A DNA stretch of 64,000 bases from Hyperoplus lanceolatus. Taxonomy: Eukaryota; Chordata; Actinopteri; Uranoscopiformes; Ammodytidae. The stretch's first letter is position 1, and each line of letters begins with the position of its first letter. This document shows, one piece after another, positions 32,220 through 48,857 of this stretch. Under the pieces are notes generated by a model. The model had not been told where the DNA came from and did no database searches. It saw only the letters and a program-made list of their open reading frames with translations. Location of the stretch: assembly GCA_026929865.2 (NCBI GenBank), contig CM049395.1, positions 9,770,501-9,834,500 of the forward strand, given 5' to 3'. Made by a program: the position numbers and the translations under genes.

Positions 32220-32447
32220 TTAGAAGCAGTTTTTGTACGACCTGTCAACTTTTACCGAAGGTCCACATGTTTACAATCAATCTGGCGCACAGATAGAAAT
32301 GCATGGCAGGGGAACATGCTGGTGTGCGACGTACAGGAAATTCAAAGCAATCATCTGTGGCCTGCAGGGATAATCACTGCAAAGCCTCACTGTCCCATTC
32401 ACCGAGGATAAAGCCCACTGGATTAATCTGTAGGCCTACAGAACGCA

Positions 32448-32593
<146 letters not shown>

Positions 32594-32707
32594 CTGCCAC
32601 AGAACACTTACATAACACGTGGGCCACTCTCGCTCTCTTTTCCTTTACCTCCCTCATAAATGCTTTCCCTTTTTATTTCTCATTGGCATTAATAGCCTCT
32701 TTCTCAC

Positions 32708-32709
<2 letters not shown>

Positions 32710-32802
<93 letters not shown>
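32710..32802. repeat. (CA)n microsatellite
   Basis: 93 bp uninterrupted CA. Confidence 0.98.
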
Positions 32803-32804
<2 letters not shown>

Positions 32805-33043
32805 GCCACCCCCTCATCACCATTTCTTCTCCTCTCTCCTCCACCTTGCACACATTCAAATGGACACCGGTCAACACGCTGCTCTGTAGACGATGTTCAT
32901 CAGATCAGAGTGTAGACAGGCACATAAAGCACATCACATGTTCAAACAGACAACGGTACCTATACTGTGTTACTTCATAGAACATACATGATGAAGAAAT
33001 ACGCAACAAAAATATTGCTCACCGTGCAATGTGTGCACTCACT

Positions 33044-33063
33044 CACACACACACACACACACA

Positions 33064-33101
<38 letters not shown>
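33044..33101. repeat. (CA)n microsatellite
   Basis: 58 bp, one phase slip at 33070. Confidence 0.97.
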
Positions 33102-33102
<1 letters not shown>

Positions 33103-33363
33103 TAAGAAGCTCATAAATGGCTTTGTGTTTGTTCAGCAGCAGCACTTGAAACATCTTTGTCAACAACAGGAACAAAGCCCTAACCTCTAGAGTAAGAGCG
33201 AGGGTAACTGATGGCCTCCACAGACTGTAGCTACTGTAACAGATGAATCAGGTTACCATTGATCCGCCATGTCATCCTAATCAATAAGAAGACAACATAT
33301 CACAATTTCAAGCATCTGATAGGCTCTGTTTGGTTGATGGAGTATCAGGACCAGAATACAGGA

Positions 33364-33532
<169 letters not shown>

Positions 33533-33568
33533 GGGTAAGATAGAGTTGGCCAGGGCAAGAAGCTATGG

Positions 33569-33955
33569 CTGCATTCCAAATCGCATACTCTTTATTTTCC
33601 TTTTTCTATTCTACATACTACCGCTGACCATAAAAAAAAATCTAATTTACCTATTTACAGTTTGTCATCTTAACATTGCGCCTTGATCTAGCCTATTGCT
33701 TAAACATCTGTCGCTTCCCTGGTTGTTTTCATACAGAGGCTCTGACGTGACGTCACTTCTGTTGCGCAATGGATTGTGGGTCAGAATCACCCAAATAGCA
33801 TCCTGATTTCAACACTAAAAAGCTCGGCCAGATGTAGTAGGCAAGTTGGCAATCGGGTATTTTTGAGTATGCTAAAGGTGACCAGAAGAATTTGGACATA
33901 CTCAATCTTTTTCAACCATAATACATAGCAGGGAAGTATGGGTATTTGAATGCAG
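33569..33955. mobile_element. 387-bp MITE with CTGCATTCCAAAT ends
   Basis: The left end CTGCATTCCAAATCGCATAC and the right end, read inverted as CTGCATTCAAATACCCATAC, form imperfect 20-bp terminal inverted repeats. No clear target duplication. The ends resemble those of the element at 48.86 kb. Confidence 0.65.
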
Positions 33956-34815
33956 GGTATGTTCACATCCCCTCTAGTCTAAACTATCACGATTTGTCTG
34001 CGCAAGTGAAATCACTGAAAAAGTTGTTTGGTGTAAAGCCGGCTTTAGTTTTCCAGAGATTAGACAAAGTCATTGTTTTGCAACTCACAAGAAAGTAATC
34101 TGAAGTCTTGGCTATGAAGTCCATGGTGCTAAATTCAGTATTTTAAGTCCTTAACTATTTGTCAAGTCTGCTGGTGTACGCTGCCCAATTGCAATTTTCT
34201 CTCCTGCTTGTTCAACGTGACGGACAAAAGCACACTGATCATTTATTCACAGCAAACCTTAGTCATTCCAAGTCATACGTTTCTCAAGTGGTCTTTGTTT
34301 TTGGGAAGTGAAGTCTAGAGAAAGGTGACTCAAGTTCACACACGTCTAGTAGCACAACAGATTTAGCTCTAAACACGCACTGTGTGGGAGAGCCCAAAAC
34401 ATCCCGCAGGGCCCCTCAAAACATCTGCACCTCCCACAAAGGATGGAATTAACTAAAGATGACAAAGTGTGACATGTACAGCGTCTATTCTGATAAATGG
34501 CGTGCAGTCCAAAATGTGAAATGGTTTTCTGTTTCAGGTCCAAAAACAAATCTCTATAAAATCCCACACAAGGTGAAAAAAAGCAGCAGTTGCCAAGAAC
34601 AAACTGAAAATGCGATCTCCCTTCTCGCTTTACTGCTGAAAAACAAGATTGTGATCCTAGAGCGTTCTTGGATTTGGCTGTTGTTCTGCCATCTGGCATT
34701 TTTATAGCAGGTTACATTGAAATTCAACAAGGAGAGAGTTGTATGGAAAGAAGAAGATTAATAATTAAAAAGGGTAATAAATTAAACTGTGCTACTGAAA
34801 GGGACAAGAGAAAAA

Positions 34816-34833
34816 GTGTGTTTGTGTGTGTGC

Positions 34834-34912
<79 letters not shown>
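34816..34912. repeat. (GT)n microsatellite
   Basis: Mixed start followed by about 70 bp pure GT. Confidence 0.97.
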
Positions 34913-34914
<2 letters not shown>

Positions 34915-35239
34915 GGATAGATGCAGCAGGACCGGGCTGGAGGCTGGAGGGAATTTGTCACCTCTTTTGTGGTCAGGGTGTTGGATTGGTGAGTGATAGG
35001 TGCTGGGGGGGAGGTGGGGGCAGACTAGACACAGCAAGAACCATTTTCTCACCTTATATTGTATTTGTGCTCTGTATTTAGCGATGAAATATGCTGTTTC
35101 ACCCGCAGCCTGAACAAACTCAAATCCCAATTTCACCAACAAACCAGTTTAAAAAGCCACACACTCCACAGCCCTTTCACCACTTTTCCAGCAAGCTACC
35201 TGTTTAAAATGCTCTTCAGCAACACTTCACATTACTTAA

Positions 35240-35505
35240 AGGTGGATTCAGTGATTCTGGAGAATGATTGAATCTTTTTATTTGTCAAAATCAGTGAATA
35301 TCTTCTCACAACCTACTGTTTGTGCACTGAAAAAGCAATCAATAATACACTCATAAACTGGTATGAAGACAAAGGATATGTAAACAAATGGGCCCACTGT
35401 AGCTAGCAATATGCTGTGAATTAACACTGGAAACGGACAGGTAGCCCAGCTGACCGTGATGAGGAGATATTCACTGATTTTGACAAAAAACATTCTCCTC
35501 CACCT
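35240..35505. mobile_element. TTAA-flanked MITE, family D copy 1
   Basis: 266 bp with ends AGGTGGATTC and CTCCACCT. Flanked by TTAA on both sides (35236-35239, 35506-35509). The subterminal bases also pair imperfectly (CAGTGATTCTGGAG near the left end). Confidence 0.75.
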
Positions 35506-36619
35506 TTAACGCCCTTCGCTTTGTCCTCACTGAATGTCCACTTGCCTTAACAACCAGATACATTCTTTATGGAGATTTATTCCATAGTTGTGGTCTAATA
35601 TCTTTATAAACATTATTCATTCTAAATTGGAGCAGATAATCAGGAATCTATTTTTAGGTTTACTTTTGTCTCACCTGGTCAACAAATAAAAAAAATAAAA
35701 AAATTATGTTAACAGAAAGAGATGGATGTGTTTTAGCTGGCCACGAATATCAGCATTGGCTTCTGCCATAGACTGTATAGATACGCCTACGTGGTCATTT
35801 CCTGCCCTTATTGAGCTATCAATCTGTATATTCCTGGTTACAAATAATACTGGGTTGCCAAACAAAGGCAAACCAATCGGGTTGATCTGCTTATGAGTCG
35901 GTCTGAGCTATGTGTCCCCGCTGGTATTAACACAGGTACGGGACAGGAAGCAATGAATGATTTCACTTCTGACATTCAATATAATAGTCAAGAGGTCATC
36001 ATTCACCCAGATTTAAAGGTCTCTGAAACTTATAAACCTTGTGACAAGGCTCATCATTTCACAACTTAGGCTTGTTTACTCTTGATGATGAGTTCACAGG
36101 AAGACAGAGCTCATACCGGTTGTTCCTGTATGCTCACATGGAGACACAGGAACAAAACTGTTGCCAAACCCTTGGTGTGCCAAACAACAACCCTTCCTAT
36201 TTGGCCTTTGCTTGGCAGCAGTGGATATCTCCTTACTTGTATTAGGCCAATGGGCTGAGGCTCTGATCATGTAGGCATATGGGACACATAATGTGTCAAA
36301 GGAAGATGATAAACAGAGCTGTGGGAACCATCCCATTTCAGAGCCAGAAACTGCCTCTTCCATAACAACACCACTACAACAGACTGGGACAAAACCAACA
36401 GTCAATGCAAAACAGTGTCCATCTGAATATTACATTCAAAACAACGTCAACGTAGAGGAAAGTAGTTCCACTTGTTTCCAATGCGCTCAATCGACTTGTA
36501 CCAGCCCAGGTGTTTTTAATGACTCGCGCACTATTTTTGAGACGCTCGTGAAGTGACCTGAGGAAGCCTCACTAAGCACCGATAATTTGAGAAAAGGTAG
36601 GCTAGCAGTTTGATTCCCC

Positions 36620-36850
36620 ATTTATTGTGGGGAAACCAATACTTTTGAAGTGCCGTCGAACAGCACAGCAGCTGCACCGACAAGTTCCCAGTGTTTTCGC
36701 CCGCGTGAGTGTGTTTGAGAGCGGCGGAGCTGTCCGCGGTGCTGAACCTCCTCCATCACTTTCACAAGCTACAACGAGTTCAACCCTCCGCCGCCTCACT
36801 AGAAGCCGTAAGAAACATGAGAAACGCGACCGTAGAGGCTGCCATATCCC
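36620..36850. promoter_or_regulatory. CpG-rich segment at the start of snap25 intron 1
   Basis: Locally dense in CG dinucleotides (GCGGCGG, CCGCGG, CGCCCGCG) in otherwise AT-rich sequence. It contains the RE1-like site listed separately. It could be part of the snap25 control region or an alternative first exon. Confidence 0.55.
36726..36746 (-). promoter_or_regulatory. RE1/NRSE-like binding site for REST
   Basis: On the minus strand the two half-sites read TTCAGCACC and GGACAGCTCC in the canonical 21-bp arrangement, differing from the consensus at about two positions, one of which is variable. REST represses neuronal genes outside neurons, and SNAP25 is a known REST target. The site is about 440 bp inside intron 1. 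Confidence 0.8.
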
Positions 36851-37188
36851 TTAATTTAATCCTTACAACAAACAACTAGGCTACTTTAATCTTGTAATGT
36901 ATTCAAGAGGGAAGCTGCCATCCAAATACCGGTTTGGTGTCCGGTAGGGGAAAAAAGAAAACGCCAAAAAGTTCAACATCAGCCAAAAAAATGCAACGCA
37001 CTATATCACAGCTGCTACGGAAAACTTTAACCAGGCAGCACAAACCAACCACCTGGGATAGCTTCATAACTTTAAAGCCACGCATGTTAACCTTCCAATA
37101 GCCTAATTCAAGCTTTAATTTATGTGCTGTTTTATTTAGAGTGGAACAGACCGAGTAAAACAAACAAATAAAGGCAAGTCGAACCTAC

Positions 37189-37330
37189 CTCGTTAAGTTT
37201 TTTTCGGCTCTTCTTTGACTACTTGTATTTTTGCTGTTTTTGTTTGGGTTCAGGTTGAAAATGTCCGTCCGTGTTACCGCTCCACTCAACGGGACTGTCC
37301 ACCGAGAGTAGACCAACACCGCCCCTCCCC
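37189..37330 (-). promoter_or_regulatory. snap25: probable snap25 non-coding exon 1 and core promoter
   Basis: On the minus strand a splice donor AACGAG|GTAGGT ends at 37189. Upstream lies GC-rich sequence with a GC box (GGGGCGG, about 37317-37330) and no long reading frame. SNAP25 genes are known to have a non-coding first exon and a long first intron, which fits the 18.4 kb to exon 2. The 5' limit is a guess; no transcript data. Confidence 0.5.
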
Positions 37331-39262
37331 TACTCTAACCGTGAAGCGTGGCGGACTGATACATCACTGACTTCCGGTTCACGTGCTACAAAATAAAAAA
37401 AACCTGCACGTGCGCGTGATAGCGTCAAAATGAAAGTTTACCAAACCTTTCATTTGCTTTTTGTTTTGTCGCACACAGCAGCAATATGGCAGAGAGTGCA
37501 ACATGCCAGGTTGAGTCTCTTCTTGACAGCTCAATCTCCCGCCAAACTCTAACTCTTACCCTGTCTAACTGTTAATTGGCTGGAGGTTAACCCATGACAC
37601 TCAACCCCTACTCACATGTAGCCTATTCTTTAAAACCAACCACTTTAAACGTCCGAACAAAATGAAAACTAAACGAAAACATCCCAAGAGCTTTCAAACA
37701 TCAACAGATAGGACTGTTGCAATGTCTCCTCACCTAGGCCTATGTCCCTCAACAACAACCGTCCTCCGAAAATGGAACTAGCCTATGACCTTCAGGATTT
37801 CTGCAAGATTAGCAGAATCAACAATTTGATTTGATCATACAATGACAATTATACCTAGCCATAATAATGCAAATTAATAGTTTCTGGTTATAGATATAGT
37901 CCTACCCTTAGACTAGGCTACTGGATAAATAGAATACGTCCCCTAAAGAATGTCAGATTGCCTAGTGTTGATGGTGGGTTCTTAACTTAATAGTTCTTGA
38001 TTACTTTCTTAGTTCAAATTCACCGTTTTGTCAGCGCGTGTCATTCAGGCCTACCTTTTTTTGGTCGCTTTTAATTTGATAGTTATATCACCCAACTTCC
38101 TACACCACTGTGTTGAATTTGATGGTTCTATCAAAATGGCCGCGCCCTCTGACGTCCGAGGGAGTGGATAAAATGTAGTTGTTTTTTTCCTTTCATTATA
38201 CTGAACAGTTAACAGCAGGCATCTGTGCAACATGACATAGGTTGCTTAAAATAGTTGTCACGCCTAGCCAACTGATGAAAACAACACTGTAACAAGTACA
38301 GGTACAATCCGATGACAAACTGTAGATTATATTCATTCATGGAAAACTACTTGGGTCTAACTGCCTACTAATTTAGATAGCAGGATCAGAGGAAAAAAAG
38401 TTTTAATTAAATAAAAATGAAAAAAGATTAAATATTATTAAAAATAACACACACATTCTGGGATGATGCATTCAAATCCAGTGTGAGAGACTGAGACGGA
38501 GTGAATGTGTCTTGCTCTTTCCTCTTCCACCTCCTTACATATCTGACCTTCTTTCTGTTTGTCAGAGCGGAAGATAACAGGCGCTGACGCTTTAAAGGGC
38601 ACATGTTCTGCAGGTAACTTCTGATAAACATTTACATCTTCCTGATTGGAGCTGACACATGAACACACACAAACAGCACCATCACTTAGTAGTTCCCATT
38701 TCCCACACAGAAACTAACCAGCTAATGGCATTTTAAAGAGATGTGTAGTTGTGCACCCATGTCTTTATTTAATCGAACTAAAGTCAAACCAGTTATGTTA
38801 TATTATCACTTCAACCACACGCCGGCTTCATGGCTTCACGGATGTGTCTTCTTGGCCAGTTATCTGGAACCGACCAACCAGCTGGTGTCTTTATCAACTT
38901 TTTTCCAGGGCATTTATGTGTGTTACTATTACCATATTACAGTATGTCTGGACTTAGAGGATTCATATCTGCAGCTTAATGTTCATATACCATAGGTCCA
39001 CGACCTCCTCCCCTAAACACTTGATTCTTGGCAGTGCATCAGCCTGTATACCGGAGGTCAAAGGGCAGATTGATACAGTGCATTTATTTTGTTCTGTGAC
39101 ACTGGAAATGCTATGTCAGAGGGGTCATGTAACATGGAGAGAAAACGTGTGGGGTTAAAGAAGTGAAGGATGAAGAGCTAGGGGAGGTAATAACATCCTC
39201 TCCTCCTTTGCTCTGTCTATCTGCAGCCACTGCTCACCTCTTCATCACTCACCTGCAGTTAA

Positions 39263-39310
39263 AGGTGGAGTCATCAATTCTGGAGAATACTTTTGTCCCT
39301 GACTCCACCT
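39263..39310. mobile_element. 48-bp TTAA-flanked minimal MITE, family D copy 2
   Basis: The ends AGGTGGAGTCA and TGACTCCACCT are exact inverted repeats, flanked by TTAA (39259-39262, 39311-39314). Related to the 266-bp copy at 35.2 kb but almost without interior. Confidence 0.7.
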
Positions 39311-39427
39311 TTAATGCCAGGCTCATCACTGTTGCAGAGAGAGAGATGGCTGTTGTCCTTTGTAGACCATTGTTTTTACCAACTCCATTTTGAACACAAC
39401 ATCCAGTGGGTCAGATCTTTGCAGGAG

Positions 39428-39564
39428 GGGGGCGCCTTTAGCTCAGTTGGTAAGGCGTCCCCCTCCCGGGCCGGGCCAAGCAGCAGACCCGGGTTCGATT
39501 CCCACCCGCGGTCGTTCTCTGTCAATAAAGCATAAAAATGCCAAAAAGATATCTTTAAAAAAAA
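39428..39564 (+). mobile_element. tRNA-derived SINE with intact 15-bp target duplication
   Basis: Box A TTAGCTCAGTTGGTAAGGCG and box B GGGTTCGATTCCC are well preserved, followed by GTCAATAAAGC and an A-rich tail. The target duplication AGATCTTTGCAGGAG is exact at 39413-39427 and 39565-39579. It is not a tRNA gene, because the acceptor-stem ends do not pair. Confidence 0.88.
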
Positions 39565-40369
39565 AGATCTTTGCAGGAGATTGATGGGCCTTTTTCCATG
39601 TGTGGTTCTGATCATTACCTGCCCATTGAAGAAACCATTACATGACCTGTTTAAATGATGATCCAATGGTGATCAGTCAGAGCACAATGAATCACATTGG
39701 ATTGCCTTCTTACTGTAGCAGGAAAGAGTGTTCTCCTCGGGTTACCTTCAGAAATGTTGCTAGTAAAAAAGACATAGTACATGTGAGAGCATTGCAATGT
39801 ATGTGTTGCAGATGGCAGGGCTGTTACTGTGGCAGAGGTCAGAGAAGGATCAACTGAAAATTCTGAGCACAGAGGAGCTCTGTAAATGCTCCCCAAGATT
39901 CTTGTGAATAAATATTCATTTTTTTAGACCAATTTATTTAGCATGTGAACACACCAGCATTCTCAGTGAATACCACGGTGCATATATTATTAGACAGAAA
40001 TGAACATGGGCACAAACAATACTCGGATGCCAGGGAATATAGACTAGGGTTTAAGGCAAGGAGACTGAAGCAGGTGATCAAAAGGGAGGATATAGCGACT
40101 CCTTGAAATTAATTTTGTATTCATGACTTGACATTTCAATCCACATGATACACAGCATCAGTCAGCTGCCTCCCCCTTCAAAGGCTCAATCACTGTGGTG
40201 TTTCATGGTGTATGCAAATGCCACGGTGTCTAATAATACGGGCTCCACTGAGAATTACATATAGCTTATGTAGTGCGCAGTTGGTTCAGTTACTTGATTG
40301 CTTTTAAAACCAGTGAACCTTACACTATATTCAGATAATAAAACATTTGGCCATAATCCATAAATGTAG

Positions 40370-40930
40370 CCAACTAAATGTAGCCTAATGGATGAATTGC
40401 TTAAAATAATGGAGAAAATAGACGCAATAAAATTTGTGTTAAACCGTTAAAATAGTTAGCTAAAAGTAATTGATAGCATACATTGTGAAACAACGGTTAC
40501 AAAATTCAAATTAGTTTGATAAATGTAATGGATATACTGGCAAGGCAGTTTAAATAGTTAGCTAAAATTAATGGATAGATGGTTAAAAGCTTAATGAAAC
40601 CATGGTAAAACAGATTAAATTGATAGATAAATGTAATTAATATATGAAACAATAGCTAAAAAACAATAGTCAAACAGTTGAAACGATTAGTTAAAATAAA
40701 ATAATACATGGTAAAATAGCAAAGGACAATTGTTCAACGTTGAAATAGTGAGCTAAATGTAATGAATATGGATAGTAACAGCTAAAAGCAATGGCTTAAC
40801 AGATGAAATAGTTAGAGGTATAGGTACTTGACACATTCAAACATGGGATTAACAAAAAGTAAAATAGTTGATAAAGGTGCATTTTAATAGATAAAGTTAA
40901 TAAGTGAAATAGATGATTAAAGTGAAAATA
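40370..40930. repeat. degenerate AT-rich minisatellite
   Basis: Recurring words TAGTTAGCTAAAA, GTAATGGATA and AAACAGTTGAAATAG at irregular spacing of about 40-110 bp, with strong strand asymmetry (few C). No coding potential. Confidence 0.65.
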
Positions 40931-42009
40931 TCAGGCTTAGGGTGAAAATATCAGGCTTCTGCAACTCCAAGTGGTAGTAGAATGCAAACTTAAACACTCT
41001 AGCCTAAACTTTGACATTCAAGCTGTGTGAAAACATAATTGTAACAATGTTCACTATTACACATTTAAGTTTTGAATTCATTCTAATGAATCCATTTGGA
41101 ACATGACAAGTGGTGTCGATAAATGGGGACTTAAAGTTGTTTGACAGGGCTGAAGAGACACCCCTGACAAAAAACCAAACGACCCTAAGGTATCGTATGA
41201 TAATTCCTACACATTCAAATAAACTTGACTAGAAAGGCTGCAGCATAATACAAAAAAAAACACCTCTGAAAATGTATGCTATTTATTCCAAGGGTTGATA
41301 CAATCCTTATTTCACCTCTTTCACCTTCAATCTCTTATGACTGAAATAGATGTAAAATAAATAAAGAATTGGATGTTTCAACTGCACTCACATAATCAAA
41401 TGTACTTTTTATAGCTAGTTTCAAATGGCTTTCTGGTGAACAATATACGCTGTAGTCTATTCTTTGTGACGTCAGTTGCTGTTACCATTGGTTAGTGTGA
41501 GTGTTTCTTCAATCTGTCCTGTCCTCATAATGGCTGCTGAATTTATGTCCTCATGTAAACTTTCATCATGTTTTGTGTGTGTTTACCCTGTGCTTCTGTT
41601 TTTATATGAACATGCAGCATGAGTACGTACGGCAATGTATTATACATGTGCAGTCAGCAGAGATGTGATAGCCCCATAGGGAGGGCAGAGAGGATCATAG
41701 TCTCACACTTATCTAAATGCACCATTGACCACGGTAATGGAGCCGCTGTGCTTTATGCTTCACTCTCCTTGGCTCTCTATTATCACTTACATACAAGTGG
41801 TCTTCCTCTTTCAACATCAACAAGGATGTGCCCTTAGTCGCAATGATCAATGCATTTTTAACAAGAAATAAAAAAAAATTTAATTCATAAAGCCCAAAAT
41901 CACGAATAGCCATTTGCCTCAGTGGGCTTCACAGGTTCGTACAAAATATGTCAACCTCTGCCCTTAGACCGTAAGCCCGACTGAAATCCATGATAATGCT
42001 GGACATTAT

Positions 42010-42509
42010 CCGGATGGAACGAGACATGATGTCTCAGAGGTGCTCGATTGGATTCAGGTCTGGGGAACGGAGAGGCCAGTCCATAGCATCAATGCCTTCA
42101 TCATGCAGGAACTGCTGACACACTCCAGACACGTGGCCGAGCATTGTCATGCATCAGAAGGAACCCAGGGCCCACTGCACCAATGGGTCTGAGGATCTCC
42201 TCCCGGTACCTAAGGGCAGTCAGGGTACCTCTGGCTAGCACATGGAGGTCTGTGGGAGGTCTGCAAACTGGTCATGCTGCAGGACGTTCTCCACGGCGTC
42301 TCCAGACTCTGTCACATGTGCTCAGTGTGAACCTGTCTTGCTTATTGCCTCTCATTTACACCTATTGTCAGTTCCATTTGCACAACAGCAGGTTAAATCG
42401 TTTATGAATCAGTGTAGTTTCCTAACTTGACAGGTTGATATCCCAGAAATGTGATGACTTGGAGTTGCATTGTTATGATTTTGCTTTCCCTTTATTTCTT
42501 TGAGCAGTG
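42010..42509 (-). mobile_element. Tc1/mariner-family transposon fragment (DD34E)
   Basis: The minus strand encodes DNARPRVWSVCQQFLHDEGI and on to SPDLNPIEHL. The second catalytic Asp and the Glu are separated by exactly 34 residues, the Tc1 signature. The right end reads CACTGCTCAAAGAAATAAAG on this strand next to a TA, as in intact relatives. The carboxyl end, the left terminus and a large internal part are missing, so it cannot encode an active enzyme. Confidence 0.88.
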
Positions 42510-43578
42510 TAGTTGGTGATATAAATTAAAATTTCATAAGGGCTAAGTGTCCATTTCTATTGTTGAGTGATTTACATGCTGATTTTGTTATTTCAAACAC
42601 ATTAAAACCTTTTTTCGTGCTTCCACTTTAAACAATACTCATTGGTGTAAAACAAAACAAGACGCACATTAAATGAAAGTCAAACATCAACGTCATCAAT
42701 TTAGTGCCAAAAGTAAGCAAGTAAGTAAGTAAGCTTTTACTTATAGAGCAACACATTAGAAACATATAATAAATTAGAATTGTACAACAACATAGTAATG
42801 ATCAAGAGAATCACACAGTGCCTCTGGCGTGTACAAACCTTATTTCCTGTGATGACAGAAACCTTTCAACTATACTAAGTTGATTATTCTGTGGTTCCAG
42901 CAAATTTAACAAAGTGCATTTAAGTTGATCTAATTGTACAAATTGTAGTTTAACAGGTTCTAAACATATAAAACTTTGCTCTTAATTATGTCAAATATCT
43001 TTAAAATGGACACCTACACTACAATATGATTGACATCAAAAACTCTGATTCCCTATGAACAAAAACGTGAGTCTGATTAAATTTTGACGACACTTTATGA
43101 TGTCCCAATTGTAGATTCTTAAATGATAACCCTTCAAATTGTATTCATCAACCAGTAAAACAAACTGTTCTACAAATGTCAATACCTCAACGTTAACTCC
43201 ACAATCAATGGGGTTCTGCAATAAATGTGTGAAAAATGACTGATTTCATAAAAATCAAACAATGCTTCTTCTTAAAAAAAGTGCCCTTTTGTAAATAGTT
43301 ACTTCAATACTGTTAATTACTTGACAGAGCTGGTTCCTTGAGCACATAGGTACACTGTTCACACACAGTAGTTGTTATTTTTAGGAACATCATGTAAGGT
43401 TTAAGCACAAGCCATGTGTCCATCATGGTAACCACCAGCACCCACACAGGCTGCTTCTCTGTGGTTCTTAGTATTGTCAGTCAAGCACAGACCATCATGA
43501 TCCACACGTATTACAAGCTGTTATCTGTCAACTGCTGGAAAACACACACCAGCCCCAGAGAAAATGTGTGCATGGACC

Positions 43579-47911
<4,333 letters not shown>

Positions 47912-48425
47912 CTGAAAGAAAGAAACAATTAATACAGGCATTTAGAGACAGCCATGTTGGTTTATTTGCCTTTTGCAACTGGGACAAAGTATGCAACGAG
48001 ATCCTAGGAATTTAACACCTCTGCACCAAAGCTATATATCTAATTAACAAGCACGCACATAACATGGGCACGTTAGTTAAAATAATGTCAAACAAAACAA
48101 TGGTGACACACAAGAGCGTACCGTCAAAAAAATATAATACTAAAATAATTTTTATTTTAGCCCATGGTTTGCTGGAAAACTGCTTTCAGTTGCCACTCAC
48201 GGCTGAGCTACCATCAATATATCCAGAGGCTTTTTCTGCGCTACATAGGTCTGACACTTCAAAACAGACTGTAACTCGCCTGCAGTTAGCTGAATACACT
48301 ATACTAAAAGTACTGTAGCTAGCTGACATTATGGTTGACTGTCATTCTTAGCATCATTAGCATACCGGTTAAGTGGCTGCTATTAGCACATTACTGTCAA
48401 TAAGTCGCATAGAAAAGTAATTTAC

Positions 48426-48605
48426 CTTAACCGTGCCGAAAGCATTTCATTCCACTTCTTACCCCACGTATGCTCATAGCACGCCAAATGATGAACGTAT
48501 GTTTGTGGAAACACATAAGCTACTGCTGTGAGGGGCTGATGAACTGAACAGCAACAGCTATCGGTCATGCTATCGGTAGGTAAACAACGTAAGACGTCAC
48601 AGCCC
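48426..48605 (-). promoter_or_regulatory. lrrc28: lrrc28 non-coding exon 1 and promoter
   Basis: Minus-strand donor GTTAAG|GTAAAT ends at 48426, in phase with the acceptor at 47912. A CRE-like GTGACGTC (48593-48600) lies near the likely start. The exact 5' limit is not visible. Confidence 0.55.
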
Positions 48606-48857
48606 CGTATGAGCTCAAAGGTCACGCTCTTCTTCTAAATTCACTGGCCTATTCCAGGTGCTGCCACCTACTGTTACATAATAAAATTGCATCTTAATTC
48701 ATATCGACCGATATCGACGTGCCCAAGTAGTAGTGAGGTGAAACTCCCTTCTCCACGACATTTATTTGACAGCTGTAGTTGCTAGTTAGCCAGCATTTTA
48801 AGATTTAAGCTTATATTATGATCATTTCTTATAAATAATACTTTCGCAAGCACAGAG

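Larger units (their letters stand above)
37451..43578. other. intergenic region between snap25 and lrrc28
   Basis: No coding exon is supported. It contains the tiny TTAA MITE, a young SINE, a degenerate minisatellite and a Tc1 fragment, listed separately. The lrrc28 3' UTR occupies its right end to an unknown extent; I see no clear polyadenylation signal there. Confidence 0.55.

Noticed and set aside
36627-36854. Possible plus-strand gene in the CpG-rich patch
   Set aside because: A short frame with CGC|GTGAGT donor-like sequence exists, but no partner exon or family match could be found.
39428-39510. Possible tRNA gene
   Set aside because: Box A and box B are good, but the 5' and 3' ends do not form an acceptor stem, and the A-tail with target duplication shows a SINE.
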